Shown here one piece after another: positions 44,394-52,054 of a stretch of DNA of 64,000 nucleotides (position 1 is the stretch's first letter; every line of letters begins with the position of its first letter). Below the pieces are notes generated by a model that saw only the letters and a program-made list of their open reading frames with translations, did not search any database and had not been told where the DNA came from. The stretch lies in NCBI GenBank assembly GCA_002070955.1, contig MWEK01000005.1, forward strand, positions 18,128 through 82,127, written 5' to 3'. The translations under genes were made by a program, and so were the position numbers. The DNA comes from Planctomycetes bacterium ADurb.Bin069. GTDB lineage: Bacteria > Planctomycetota > UBA8108 > UBA8890 > UBA8898.

Positions 44394-45650
44394 ATGAAGC
44401 CGAACCTGAGACTCAAGCTCGGGCAGTACCTGGTGACGCAGGGGTTGGTCAAGCTCCGCGATGTCAATCGTTGCCTGACCGAGCTCAAGGCGATCAAGGA
44501 GCAGGGAAGACAGTGCGCTCTCGGGCAACTGCTTCTCAAGGAGAAACTGATCTCCGCGGAAGACCTGCGCGGGGCGTTGGCCGCGATCGGCGCCCTCGTC
44601 CTGTACTGTCCCCGCTGCCGGACGCAAGCGGTGGCGGAGTCCTACGCGCCCGACAAGGAGGAGCACTGCCCGCAGTGCCAGGCCCTGCTCGTTTATCAAG
44701 ACGGTTCGCTGGAGGCGCAACCGAAGGAAACCGCTCCGCGCCTGCCTGTGCCCGACACGCACGGGCGCGACACGACGATCACGAGCGACCCCGCCAAGGA
44801 TCCGCTGATCAATCGCATCATCGGCGGGTGCCAGCTCCAGCAGCGCATCGCCCGGGGCGGCATGGGCGTGGTGTACAAGGCCCAGCAGCTCAACCTCGGG
44901 CGGACGGTCGCCGTGAAGCTCCTGGCGGATGATCTTGCCAAGGACGTCATCTTCGTGAAGCGCTTCATCAACGAGGCGCGCGCCGCCGCGGAGCTGAGCC
45001 ACGCCAACATCATCCACATTAACGACGTCGGCCAGTGCGACCAGACCTTCTATTTCATCATGGAATACGTGGACGGCTGCACGTTGAGCGATATCCTTAG
45101 GCGCGAGGGGCGGCTGTCGCTGGCGCGGGTCGCCCACGTCGCCTACGGCGTGTGCCAGGCGCTGCGGCACGCGCACCGGCGGAAGATCGTGCACCGGGAC
45201 ATCAAGCCGGAGAATATCATGTTCACCGAAGAGGGGGTCGTGAAGCTCGCCGATCTCGGGCTGGCCAAGCGCCTCAGCGAGCATGACCTGTCCCTTACGG
45301 AGCCCGGCGCCGTGCTGGGCACGCCGTTCTACATGTCCCCGGAGCAGGCGCGCGATTTCAGCAAGGCCGATGCCCGTTCGGACATCTACAGCCTGGGCGT
45401 GACGCTGTACCGCGCCGCGACCGGCGTCGTTCCCTTCGATGGGAAGAACGCGCTCGAGGTGATGATGAAGGTCGTGGAGGGCGCGCACACGCCGGTCAAG
45501 GCGCTCAGGCCCGACCTCCCGGACGAATTCGCGGCGCTGATCGAGAAGATGATGCACGTCGATCCCGCGGAGCGATACCAGGATGTGGGCGGCGTGCTGG
45601 AGGATCTCGGCGTCGTGATCGAGCGCATGGAGCAGGTGCGGCAGGCGTAG
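44394..45650 (+). CDS. Serine/threonine protein kinase with MshEN-like domain and zinc ribbon
   Basis: 418 residues. The N-terminus (about 1-66) follows the GspE/MshEN-like helical pattern LGQYLVTQGLVKLRDVN and LLLKEKLISAEDLRGAL. A zinc ribbon follows (CPRC at about 72 and CPQC at about 92). The kinase domain (about 145-415) is intact: glycine loop GGMGVVYKA, Lys175 in VAVKLL, HRDIKPEN (about 266-273), DLGLAK (Asp about 287), GTPFYMSPEQ. DLG replaces DFG, a frequent bacterial variant. There is no transmembrane helix, so it is cytoplasmic. The MshEN-like domain may bind a nucleotide such as cyclic di-GMP. Confidence 0.9.
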   Translation: MKPNLRLKLGQYLVTQGLVKLRDVNRCLTELKAIKEQGRQCALGQLLLKEKLISAEDLRGALAAIGALVLYCPRCRTQAVAESYAPDKEEHCPQCQALLVYQDGSLEAQPKETAPRLPVPDTHGRDTTITSDPAKDPLINRIIGGCQLQQRIARGGMGVVYKAQQLNLGRTVAVKLLADDLAKDVIFVKRFINEARAAAELSHANIIHINDVGQCDQTFYFIMEYVDGCTLSDILRREGRLSLARVAHVAYGVCQALRHAHRRKIVHRDIKPENIMFTEEGVVKLADLGLAKRLSEHDLSLTEPGAVLGTPFYMSPEQARDFSKADARSDIYSLGVTLYRAATGVVPFDGKNALEVMMKVVEGAHTPVKALRPDLPDEFAALIEKMMHVDPAERYQDVGGVLEDLGVVIERMEQVRQA

Positions 45651-45661
45651 GAGCGCGGGGT

Positions 45662-45847
45662 ATGCAGGGCCGGGAAGGGCGTATTCGCGATCCGGAGGAG
45701 GAACTCGCGGCGGCGTACCGCGCGCGGGTTCGTCCGTTCCTCGACCTGGCCGATGCCGCCGGGGCGCGGCGTTACGAGGAGGCGTGGGAGCTCGCGCGCG
45801 CGCGGCTCAGGGATGTGCGCCGGCGGAGCGAGGGCCATGCGTCTTGA
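45662..45847 (+). CDS. Small hypothetical protein (61 aa)
   Basis: The ATG at 45662 is 12 bases after the kinase stop, and the frame overlaps the start of the ATPase gene by 11 bases. The protein is charged and helical (EEELAAAYRARVRPFLDLAD, YEEAWELARARLRDVR), with no recognised domain. The tight packing between two real genes supports translation, but the evidence is modest. Confidence 0.45.
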   Translation: MQGREGRIRDPEEELAAAYRARVRPFLDLADAAGARRYEEAWELARARLRDVRRRSEGHAS

Positions 45848-48077
45848 CGCCATCCGGGTGCGCAACTTCCGTGCGCTCGGCGACGTGCGCTTGGATGCCA
45901 TTCCCGCCCGGGGATTGATCGGCATCGCCGGCCCCAACGAGAGCGGCAAGACGGCCCTGGCCGAGGCCGTGGTGTTCGCGCTGCACGGCCGGACGTTCGT
46001 GAATGCGCCCATCGCGGAGCTGATTCGCTGGGGCGAGAGCCGCCTGGAAGTGGAGCTGGAGTTGACGACCGCCGCGGGCCGTATGCGCCTGCGGCGCGAG
46101 CTGGACGGCATGGGCCTGCACCAGGTTACGCTGCGCGGGCCGGGCGGCATCCACGCCGGCCACGAGGCGGCGGCGCGGGCCCTCAAGGCGGCGGGCATCC
46201 CCGCCTTCGAGGAACTGCGCGGCCTGGGCTATATCAGCGCGGGGCTGTGCGGAGGCGAACCGGCCCTGGCGATGTTCAGGAAGGCGTGCGGCGAGGAGGC
46301 GCTGTGCGCGGCCGCGGACTCGCTGCGCGGAGACATCGCCGGCCTGGAGCGCGAGTACGCCCTCACGGCCGCCGAACTCGCTCGGAAGCGGACCCAAGAA
46401 GAGCGGCTGCGGCTGGCGTCCGAATCGTGTCAGGAAGGCATGGAACTCGTCGCGAAGGCGCGCGCGCACGCCGATGCCGCCGGAGACGAAGCGCGCGCCG
46501 CCCAGGAGACGTTCCGCGGGGCCCAGAAGGCGCTCGATGCGCTCCGCCGGCTGGCGGGTCGGCTCCGTTCCGCGCAGCCCTCGAATCCCGAGGCGCTCGG
46601 CGCCGCGTTGGAGACCCTGCCGGAAGCGTTCGAGCAGGGCGACCTCCCCGGGGCGTTGGAGCGTGAAGTCGCGGCGGCGCGCGGATTCCTAGCCGAGCAT
46701 GCGGAGGCCCTGGCCTCGGCGCGCGAGCGCTGCCAGGCGTTCGACCGGGCGCTGGAAGCGCGCAGAGCGGCGGAGGAGACCGCCGCCGAGGCGATCGGCG
46801 CGCGTAGCCGCCGGCGGACCGCGTCCGCCGTGGCATGCGCCGCGGCGGCCGTGCTCGCGGCGGCGGCGGTGTTCGGCGGCTGGGTTCTCAACGTGCGCGG
46901 CGCCGCCGCCGACGTGCTCGTGACCACCCCGGCTCTGGCCGTCTGGGGCGCGGGCGCGGGGCTCCTGGTGCTGAGCGTCGGCGCCTTCGCGTCGTACCTG
47001 GCGCAGGTGACGGCGCTCGGTAAGCTGCGCGCGCGGCGGGCGAACGAGGGCGAGCTCTCGGCGGAGTTGGAGAAGACGGCCGGCGCGCTCGCGGAGGCGC
47101 TGGAGGAGGCGCGCGACCTGAGCCGCTGGCCCCAGGTCGCCGGAGAGGTAGCGCCCGAGCGCGCTTTCCAGCTTGGCGATCCGTGGCAAGCGGTCCGCCG
47201 CATCGGCGATCTCGTGCAGGCGGAGATCCGGGCCGCCGAGGAACGCGCGCTGAAGGCCGAGCGTGCTCACGCGCGCGCGCAGGAAGCGGTGCGCAAGACG
47301 CGTTCGCAGTGGGACCGCGCCGAGAACGAGCTCAAAGAGCGGCAGGCCTCCGCCGACAAGCTCCAGGCCCTCGCCGCCGACCGGTTGCGGATCGAGCGGA
47401 TTCTTGAGGGTGTGAGAGAGCGAATTGAGACGCACATGCTCGCGGTGGAGCTGCTCGAGTCGAGCGCGGCCGCCCTGCGAGTGCGCGCGGTGCCCGCCTT
47501 GGCGCGCCGGATGCGGGGCGTGATGGCGGCGTTGACGGGCGGCAAGTACCGCGAGGCCAGGCTGGGGGACGATCTGACGCCGGCGCTGTTCTGCGGCGAC
47601 AAGGGTGATTTTCTTGCTCCGAGCGAGCTCAGCGGCGCCACGGCCTCCGCCGCGAGGCTGAGCCTGGCGGCGGCGATGGCCTCGCTGGGCGCGTGTGCGC
47701 GGGACGGCGGCGGGTTCATCTTTTTCGATCACCCCCTGGACGAGTTCGACGATGCGCGGCGCGCACAGGCGCTCGCCGCCCTCAAGGGATTGGAGGGGAT
47801 CGCCCAGGTTTTCGTGCTGCTCCCCCGGGCGCCCGACCCCGCGGCGTTCGCCGCCTTGTGGCGCCTCGAGAACGGGGTCGCGCGGCGCGCGGATGCCGGC
47901 GAGGCGGCGGCGCCCGAGCTTGCCGTGCGCGTCCTGCCGCCGCCGATGCCGCCGGGGACGGCGGCGCCTTGCGCCGGATCCGCCGGGTGGCCGCTCCGAC
48001 GCGCGCGCCGGCGCTGGGCGCGGCGGCGCGCGCGGCCGTGGGCTCGGGCGCGCCGCGGACGCCGCCCGGGGGCGTAA
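45837..48077 (+). CDS. YhaN-like AAA ATPase with membrane segments in the coiled coil
   Basis: 746 residues. An SMC/Rad50-type N-terminus with Walker A AGPNESGKT (31-39) is followed by long coiled coils. Their middle is interrupted by two hydrophobic helices (about 329-352 and 367-390, including VACAAAAVLAAAAVFGGWVL). The C-terminal lobe has an ABC signature-like SGATASAARLSLAAAMA and Walker B FIFFDHPLDEFDD. This layout matches YhaN-type ATPases (AAA_27) rather than SbcC. The C-terminal 40 residues are an Arg-rich tail. A metallophosphoesterase gene follows, though of LpxH type rather than the SbcD/YhaO type. The DNA-related function is inferred from family only. Confidence 0.82.
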   Translation: MRLDAIRVRNFRALGDVRLDAIPARGLIGIAGPNESGKTALAEAVVFALHGRTFVNAPIAELIRWGESRLEVELELTTAAGRMRLRRELDGMGLHQVTLRGPGGIHAGHEAAARALKAAGIPAFEELRGLGYISAGLCGGEPALAMFRKACGEEALCAAADSLRGDIAGLEREYALTAAELARKRTQEERLRLASESCQEGMELVAKARAHADAAGDEARAAQETFRGAQKALDALRRLAGRLRSAQPSNPEALGAALETLPEAFEQGDLPGALEREVAAARGFLAEHAEALASARERCQAFDRALEARRAAEETAAEAIGARSRRRTASAVACAAAAVLAAAAVFGGWVLNVRGAAADVLVTTPALAVWGAGAGLLVLSVGAFASYLAQVTALGKLRARRANEGELSAELEKTAGALAEALEEARDLSRWPQVAGEVAPERAFQLGDPWQAVRRIGDLVQAEIRAAEERALKAERAHARAQEAVRKTRSQWDRAENELKERQASADKLQALAADRLRIERILEGVRERIETHMLAVELLESSAAALRVRAVPALARRMRGVMAALTGGKYREARLGDDLTPALFCGDKGDFLAPSELSGATASAARLSLAAAMASLGACARDGGGFIFFDHPLDEFDDARRAQALAALKGLEGIAQVFVLLPRAPDPAAFAALWRLENGVARRADAGEAAAPELAVRVLPPPMPPGTAAPCAGSAGWPLRRARRRWARRRARPWARARRGRRPGA

Positions 48078-48116
48078 CGCGCGCCCTGGATGTTTGCCGC
48101 CGCGCGAGGGACCATA

Positions 48117-48884
48117 ATGGGCATGCGAAGAGCTCCATGGCCCCGCGTCGAGGTGTCCCTTGCGCCGGAGGATGCGCTGGTGTGCCTGGCCGACGCGCAT
48201 CTCACCGCGGAAGCGACGGGTCCGCGCGCCGAGTTCTGCCGCTTCGCGCGCTCCCAGGCGGGGAACACGCTCGTCCTGCTCGGCGATCTCTTTCACCTGT
48301 TTCCCGGGCCTGATGCGGCCCGCCGGCCCGAGTGGCGCGAACTGCTGGACTGCCTGCGGGGCTGCGCGCGGCGCGGGAAGGTGTACTTCCTGCCGGGGAA
48401 CCGCGATTTCCACGCCGGGCGCGTTTTGGCCGCCGCGGCGGGAGTGCTGGTTCCGGGCGAGGCGGCGCGCTTCCGCTCGGGCGATCTGCGGGTGTACGCC
48501 TGCCACGGCGATCAACTCTGCCAGGACGATGTGTGGTACCAACGCATGAAGGCTTTGATCCGCAATCCCCTGCCGGTGGCGCTGTGGATGCAGCTTCCGG
48601 CGGCGTGTCGGAGCGGAATCGCGCGGGTGCTTCGGGCATGGACGCTGCGGAGCCTGCGGCGGAAACCGGCGCGCCAGCTTCGGCCGAGCCCCGAGGTCGT
48701 GCGCCGGCTATGCGCCCGCGGGGCGGACGTCATCGTGTCCGGGCATCGCCACGCGGAAGGGCGGGCCGTGTTTGATTCGGGCGGGCGCACATGCGTGCAC
48801 TACGAGCTTCCGGCCTGGAGCGACGAGCGGACGTTCGTGCGCGTCCGCGCGGGAACGGCGGAATTCGTCCGCCTCGGATCGTGA
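48117..48884 (+). CDS. LpxH-like metallophosphoesterase
   Basis: 255 residues from the ATG at 48117. The calcineurin-like metal-binding set is complete: ADAHLT (Asp-x-His), LLGDLFHLF, FLPGNRDFHAG, YACHGDQLCQDDVWYQRMK and VSGHRHAEG. GNRDF and HGDxLCxDDxxYQ are specific to UDP-2,3-diacylglucosamine pyrophosphatase (LpxH), which makes lipid X in lipid A synthesis. The family assignment is strong. Whether this cell makes lipid A is not shown by other genes in the window. Confidence 0.85.
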   Translation: MGMRRAPWPRVEVSLAPEDALVCLADAHLTAEATGPRAEFCRFARSQAGNTLVLLGDLFHLFPGPDAARRPEWRELLDCLRGCARRGKVYFLPGNRDFHAGRVLAAAAGVLVPGEAARFRSGDLRVYACHGDQLCQDDVWYQRMKALIRNPLPVALWMQLPAACRSGIARVLRAWTLRSLRRKPARQLRPSPEVVRRLCARGADVIVSGHRHAEGRAVFDSGGRTCVHYELPAWSDERTFVRVRAGTAEFVRLGS

Positions 48885-48945
48885 GGTCAGGCGTGGTCCG
48901 CCGGAGGGACGGCGCCGCCGCGGGCGGGCCGCCGGACGCGCGCCG

Positions 48946-49875
48946 ATGTTGACGATCATCCTGACGGGACCCACCGGTTCGGGCAAGGGCCGCGCCGCCG
49001 TCGAGCTGAGCCGTGCGCTGGATGCCGAGATCGTTTCGCTGGATTCGATGAAGGTCTACCGGCACATGGACATCGGCACGGCCAAGCCGCCGGCGGCGCT
49101 GCGCGGCGAGCGGCCGTTCCACCTCATCGACATCGTCGATCCCTGCGAGGAATACAGCGTCGGCAGATACGTGCGCGACGCGCTGCGGTGCCTCGCCGAA
49201 ATCCACGCGCGCGGCCGGCCGGCGGTGGTGGCCGGCGGTACGCCGCTGTATCTGCGGGCGCTGGTGCGGGGCTTCTGCCCGGCGCCGCGCGGCAGCGCGG
49301 AGGAACGCGCGCGCATGGAGGCGCAGATCGCGGCGGAGGGGCTCCAAGCGCTGTACGAGGAGCTGCGGCGCGTCGACCCGGCGGCCGCGCGGGTAATCCA
49401 CCCGCACGACAAGCGCCGCATCACCCGGGCCCTGGAGGTGCACCGCGCCGGCGGCGTGCCCTTCACGGAGCTGTGGAAACGCTCCGTCCCCGGGCTCGCG
49501 CCGGGATCCTTCCGCTTGTTCGGCATCGCCTGGCCGCGGGAGGAGCTCTACCGGCGGATCGATGCCCGCGCCGAGCGCATGGCGGCGGACGGCCTCTTCG
49601 AGGAGGCGCGTCGGGTGGCGGCGGCGTTCCCCGCCCGGAGCCGCACGGCTTCCCAGTGCATCGGCTACCGCGAGATCTGGGAAGCGTCGGGAGGGACGGA
49701 CTCCGAGGCCGCGGTTCTCGAGCGTATCAAGAGGAACACGCGCCGCTTCGCCCGCAAGCAGCTCACGTGGTTCCGCGGCTTCCCGGAGCTGGAATGGCTC
49801 GCCGCCGGGGGGCGGAAGGCGTCGGAAGTGGCGCTGGAAGCCCGCGACCGCCTCCGCATGCCACCGGGCGGCTAG
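48946..49875 (+). CDS. miaA: tRNA dimethylallyltransferase MiaA
   Basis: 309 residues. The nucleotide loop reads TGPTGSGKG, then SLDSMKVYRHMDIGTAKPP, FHLIDIVDP, VVAGGTPLYLRAL, RRITRALEVHRAGG and QCIGYREI, all MiaA family blocks. It prenylates A37 of UNN-decoding tRNAs. The P-loop ends GKG where the family has GKT or GKS, so the Mg-coordinating hydroxyl is missing. The 3' end overlaps the stop of a convergent small lipoprotein gene by four bases. Confidence 0.94.
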   Translation: MLTIILTGPTGSGKGRAAVELSRALDAEIVSLDSMKVYRHMDIGTAKPPAALRGERPFHLIDIVDPCEEYSVGRYVRDALRCLAEIHARGRPAVVAGGTPLYLRALVRGFCPAPRGSAEERARMEAQIAAEGLQALYEELRRVDPAAARVIHPHDKRRITRALEVHRAGGVPFTELWKRSVPGLAPGSFRLFGIAWPREELYRRIDARAERMAADGLFEEARRVAAAFPARSRTASQCIGYREIWEASGGTDSEAAVLERIKRNTRRFARKQLTWFRGFPELEWLAAGGRKASEVALEARDRLRMPPGG

Positions 49876-50078
49876 TCCGCCAGCATGTCGCTCTGATTGT
49901 ACTCATAGATGCCGAAGATGCACCGGTCGATGTCCATGTGCAAGTGGTGCAGATCATCGCAGATGCACGTGAAGTGGCGGCCTACGTGGCTCGGATCGCC
50001 GAAGCTGTAATTATCGCTGGCGCACCCGCACATGACGATCAGGCCGGCGAACGCGACGACGGAAAGAAGAAAACGCAT
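49872..50078 (-). CDS. Small lipoprotein, paralog of 50228-50494
   Basis: 68 residues from the ATG at 50078; GGAGGG is eight bases upstream. The signal RFLLSVVAFAGLIVMCGC ends in a lipobox Cys. The mature ~48 residues end in HMDIDRCIFGIYEYNQSDML. This C-terminal DxDRxxFG block recurs in the next gene. I recognise no family. It is probably cotranscribed with, and downstream of, the other copy. Confidence 0.72.
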   Translation of the reverse strand: MRFLLSVVAFAGLIVMCGCASDNYSFGDPSHVGRHFTCICDDLHHLHMDIDRCIFGIYEYNQSDMLAD

Positions 50079-50227
50079 ATCATGCCCTCCGATCGTGTCT
50101 GCCACGAGCAACGCGGCGGCTTCTTCACGCCGCGTACCTCATGAATGGTCGGAGAAGAATACCTTCGCCGGGCGGGGCTGTCAACACGACCCGCGCCGCC
50201 GGGGCGCGGGCGGCACGCAAGGCTGGT

Positions 50228-50494
50228 TTACAGGTCCTCGAGCGTCCGATCGTCCATGCCGAAGACGATACGGTCGAAGTCGCTGTGGGCCCGCATGAGC
50301 CGGTCGGGGATCTCCCGGTAATCCTGCAGAATCAGGCGATCGAAGCTGATGGCGGCGGTCTCGAAGCCGTCCAACACGGTGTTGACGCGGCGCTTGTTAT
50401 GGGCCCAGCTCCAGGGATAAGGCTGCGGGGAAGAGCAGCCGACCGGCAGGAAAACCACCGCCGCGGCAATCAGCAGAAGGAGTTTTCTGAACAT
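50228..50494 (-). CDS. Small lipoprotein, paralog of 49872-50078
   Basis: 88 residues. The ATG at 50494 is preferred over the ATG at 50500 because GAGGAGA touches the upstream ATG but is seven bases from this one. The signal RKLLLLIAAAVVFLPVGC ends at a lipobox Cys. The mature part has RRVNTVLDGFETAAISFDRL and ends HSDFDRIVFGMDDRTLEDL, sharing the DxDRxxFG...DL block with the neighbouring lipoprotein. The function is unknown. The two genes are in the same orientation, about 150 bases apart. Confidence 0.75.
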   Translation of the reverse strand: MFRKLLLLIAAAVVFLPVGCSSPQPYPWSWAHNKRRVNTVLDGFETAAISFDRLILQDYREIPDRLMRAHSDFDRIVFGMDDRTLEDL

Positions 50495-50647
50495 CGCCAT
50501 TCTCCTCGGAACGGACCTGCTTTATTCTCGCAAGGGCAATTGTAGGGGGTCGGGAGGCACGCTGTCAAGATGTCGGAGAGGAGGTTGTCGCCGGAGGCTG
50601 GAGACCGATGAAAACGGCTCCTGGGGGGCTTCCGGGGGCGGGGAACC

Positions 50648-51478
50648 TCAACGGGGGGGCCGGCCGGCGTCCAAACCCGCCACCAAGCGGTCCATCAGGG
50701 CGTCGCACAGATTCTGCGCCCGGGCGTGGTCTTTGTCCCTGTGCTCATAACTCCAGGCCTGGAACTGGATTTTGGTTTCCGTGCCCAGGTCCTCCAGCGC
50801 CAAGCAGGCGACGGAATCCCAGCCGTCCTCGGGCCGGGTGTACATGAGTTTCCTGCCATCGATCACGTCCAGGATGGCGCCTTTGCGCGGCGGGGCCAGG
50901 TCGCCCACGAGCCCGCACGGCGCTCCCGTCGTCAGGTCGGGCTTGCCGTGGAGGGCGAGGATGCGCTCCCAGCAGGCCGGGCGCGGGGCCGAGGTGTAGC
51001 CGTACGCCGAGGCTAGGTGGGTGCCGGCGCCGTAGTGGTACTCCTCGGGAAGGTGCACCGTGTCGGAGCCCTCCACGGCGCGGCACAGCGCCAAGAGCAG
51101 CGCGCGCCAACCTTCCTGGATATCGCTGATCTCCTCTTCGCGACCCTGGAAGCCCGTCTCGGACAGCGTCAGGCGCGTGCCCTTCTCGGTGGGCTCCAGC
51201 GACCAGCAAAGGGTGCCGAGCCAAAGCGGATCCTGACCCTCCAGAACGGTGTGGAAAAGCTTGCGGCCCTCGAGGAGATCGAGAACCGTGCCCTCGCTCC
51301 GGTAGGCGGCTTCATCGTCGCCGCCCGTGAAGACGGCCTTCCCGCCGGCGCGGAGGTCGATCGACATGGCGGTGCACGAGGAGAACCATTCCTTGAACTT
51401 GGCGGGCACGACGAGCGCCTCCCAAACGCGCTCAGGCGGCGCCGACAGACCGATGGAGATCCGAATGCCATCGCTCAC
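50648..51478 (-). CDS. SRPBCC (AHSA1-like) protein, probable two-domain
   Basis: 276 residues from the GTG at 51478, with GGGAGA upstream. The first half is a classic SRPBCC/AHSA1 domain: SIGLSAPPERVWEALVVPAK, FKEWFSSCTAMSIDLRAGG, EGTVLDLLEGRKLFHTV. The second half (ILDVIDGRKLMYTRPEDGWD, SYEHRDKDHARAQNLCDALM) looks like a diverged second copy. Members bind hydrophobic ligands or chaperones, and many are uncharacterised. It is divergent from the cobalamin riboswitch region. Confidence 0.82.
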   Translation of the reverse strand: MSDGIRISIGLSAPPERVWEALVVPAKFKEWFSSCTAMSIDLRAGGKAVFTGGDDEAAYRSEGTVLDLLEGRKLFHTVLEGQDPLWLGTLCWSLEPTEKGTRLTLSETGFQGREEEISDIQEGWRALLLALCRAVEGSDTVHLPEEYHYGAGTHLASAYGYTSAPRPACWERILALHGKPDLTTGAPCGLVGDLAPPRKGAILDVIDGRKLMYTRPEDGWDSVACLALEDLGTETKIQFQAWSYEHRDKDHARAQNLCDALMDRLVAGLDAGRPPR

Positions 51479-51721
51479 GGGGATGTCTCCCAGGGGGTGC
51501 CGACAGCCCGGCGCGAGGCAGGCTCGCGCGTCAGGCTCTAATGCCGCGATTATAGGGATTCGCGCCGCCGCCGGCCAGGGCGGGCTTGACAAGGGTCCGC
51601 CGCGGGCGCACACTCTACGGTTGACGATGTGAGCACGCGAACAATGCTCGACGCCGAGCGTTGTGGCGTGCAAGCTCGTGCCCGAGCGCGGCGCGTGTGC
51701 GCCGAGACGCGGGCCGAGCGT

Positions 51722-51896
51722 GTTGAGGTGCCCCGCGGGGCGGAAAGAGGGAAGCCGGTGCGATTCCGGCGCGGCCCCCGCCACTGTGACCGGGTACGAA
51801 CGCGGTGACGACCACTGGAGAGCGCGGATCGCGAGGTTGCCTCTCCGGGAAGGACCGCAAGTAGGACGATCCGGAAGCCAGGAGACCTGCCTCGAC
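51722..51896 (+). promoter_or_regulatory. Cobalamin (adenosylcobalamin-type) riboswitch
   Basis: The diagnostic cobalamin aptamer elements are in order: GAAAGAGGGAAGCCGGTGCG, the B12-box-like GCCCCCGCCACTGTGACC, and the 3' block GGAAGCCAGGAGACCTGCC. The P1 stem can form between GTTGAGG (51722-51728) and CCTCGAC (51890-51896). Ligand binding normally represses the downstream gene. It lies 158 bases before the start of a secreted propeller protein, followed by a giant propeller lipoprotein. Confidence 0.96.
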
Positions 51897-51907
51897 GCGA
51901 GCCGATC

Positions 51908-52049
51908 GGCGGCCTTTCGCGGGCCGCCCGGCGTGACTCTTCGGGGTCGAGGAGTCGGCGGCGATGCCCTGCCTTGCGCCCCGAAGGTCAGCTAAGATCA
52001 GGTCGCGTCCGGGTTCCTTTTCCGCCACGGGCGGGCGTGGCGAAAGGAG
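51908..52049 (+). promoter_or_regulatory. Riboswitch expression platform with competing hairpins
   Basis: Three candidate stems follow the aptamer: GGCGGCC with GGCCGCC (51908-51928), a GACTC/GAGTC hairpin beginning near 51935 that competes with CTTCGGGG (51939-51946) pairing to CCCCGAAG (51979-51986), and CGCCACG with CGTGGCG (52023-52042). The last abuts the ribosome binding site AAAGGAG (52043-52049), six bases before the ATG at 52055. Occluding that site would give translational control. Confidence 0.6.
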
Positions 52050-52054
52050 CGACG

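Noticed and set aside
45662..45847. Toxin or antitoxin gene
   Set aside because: The 61-residue ORF has no recognisable toxin or antitoxin motif and no partner of typical size beside it.
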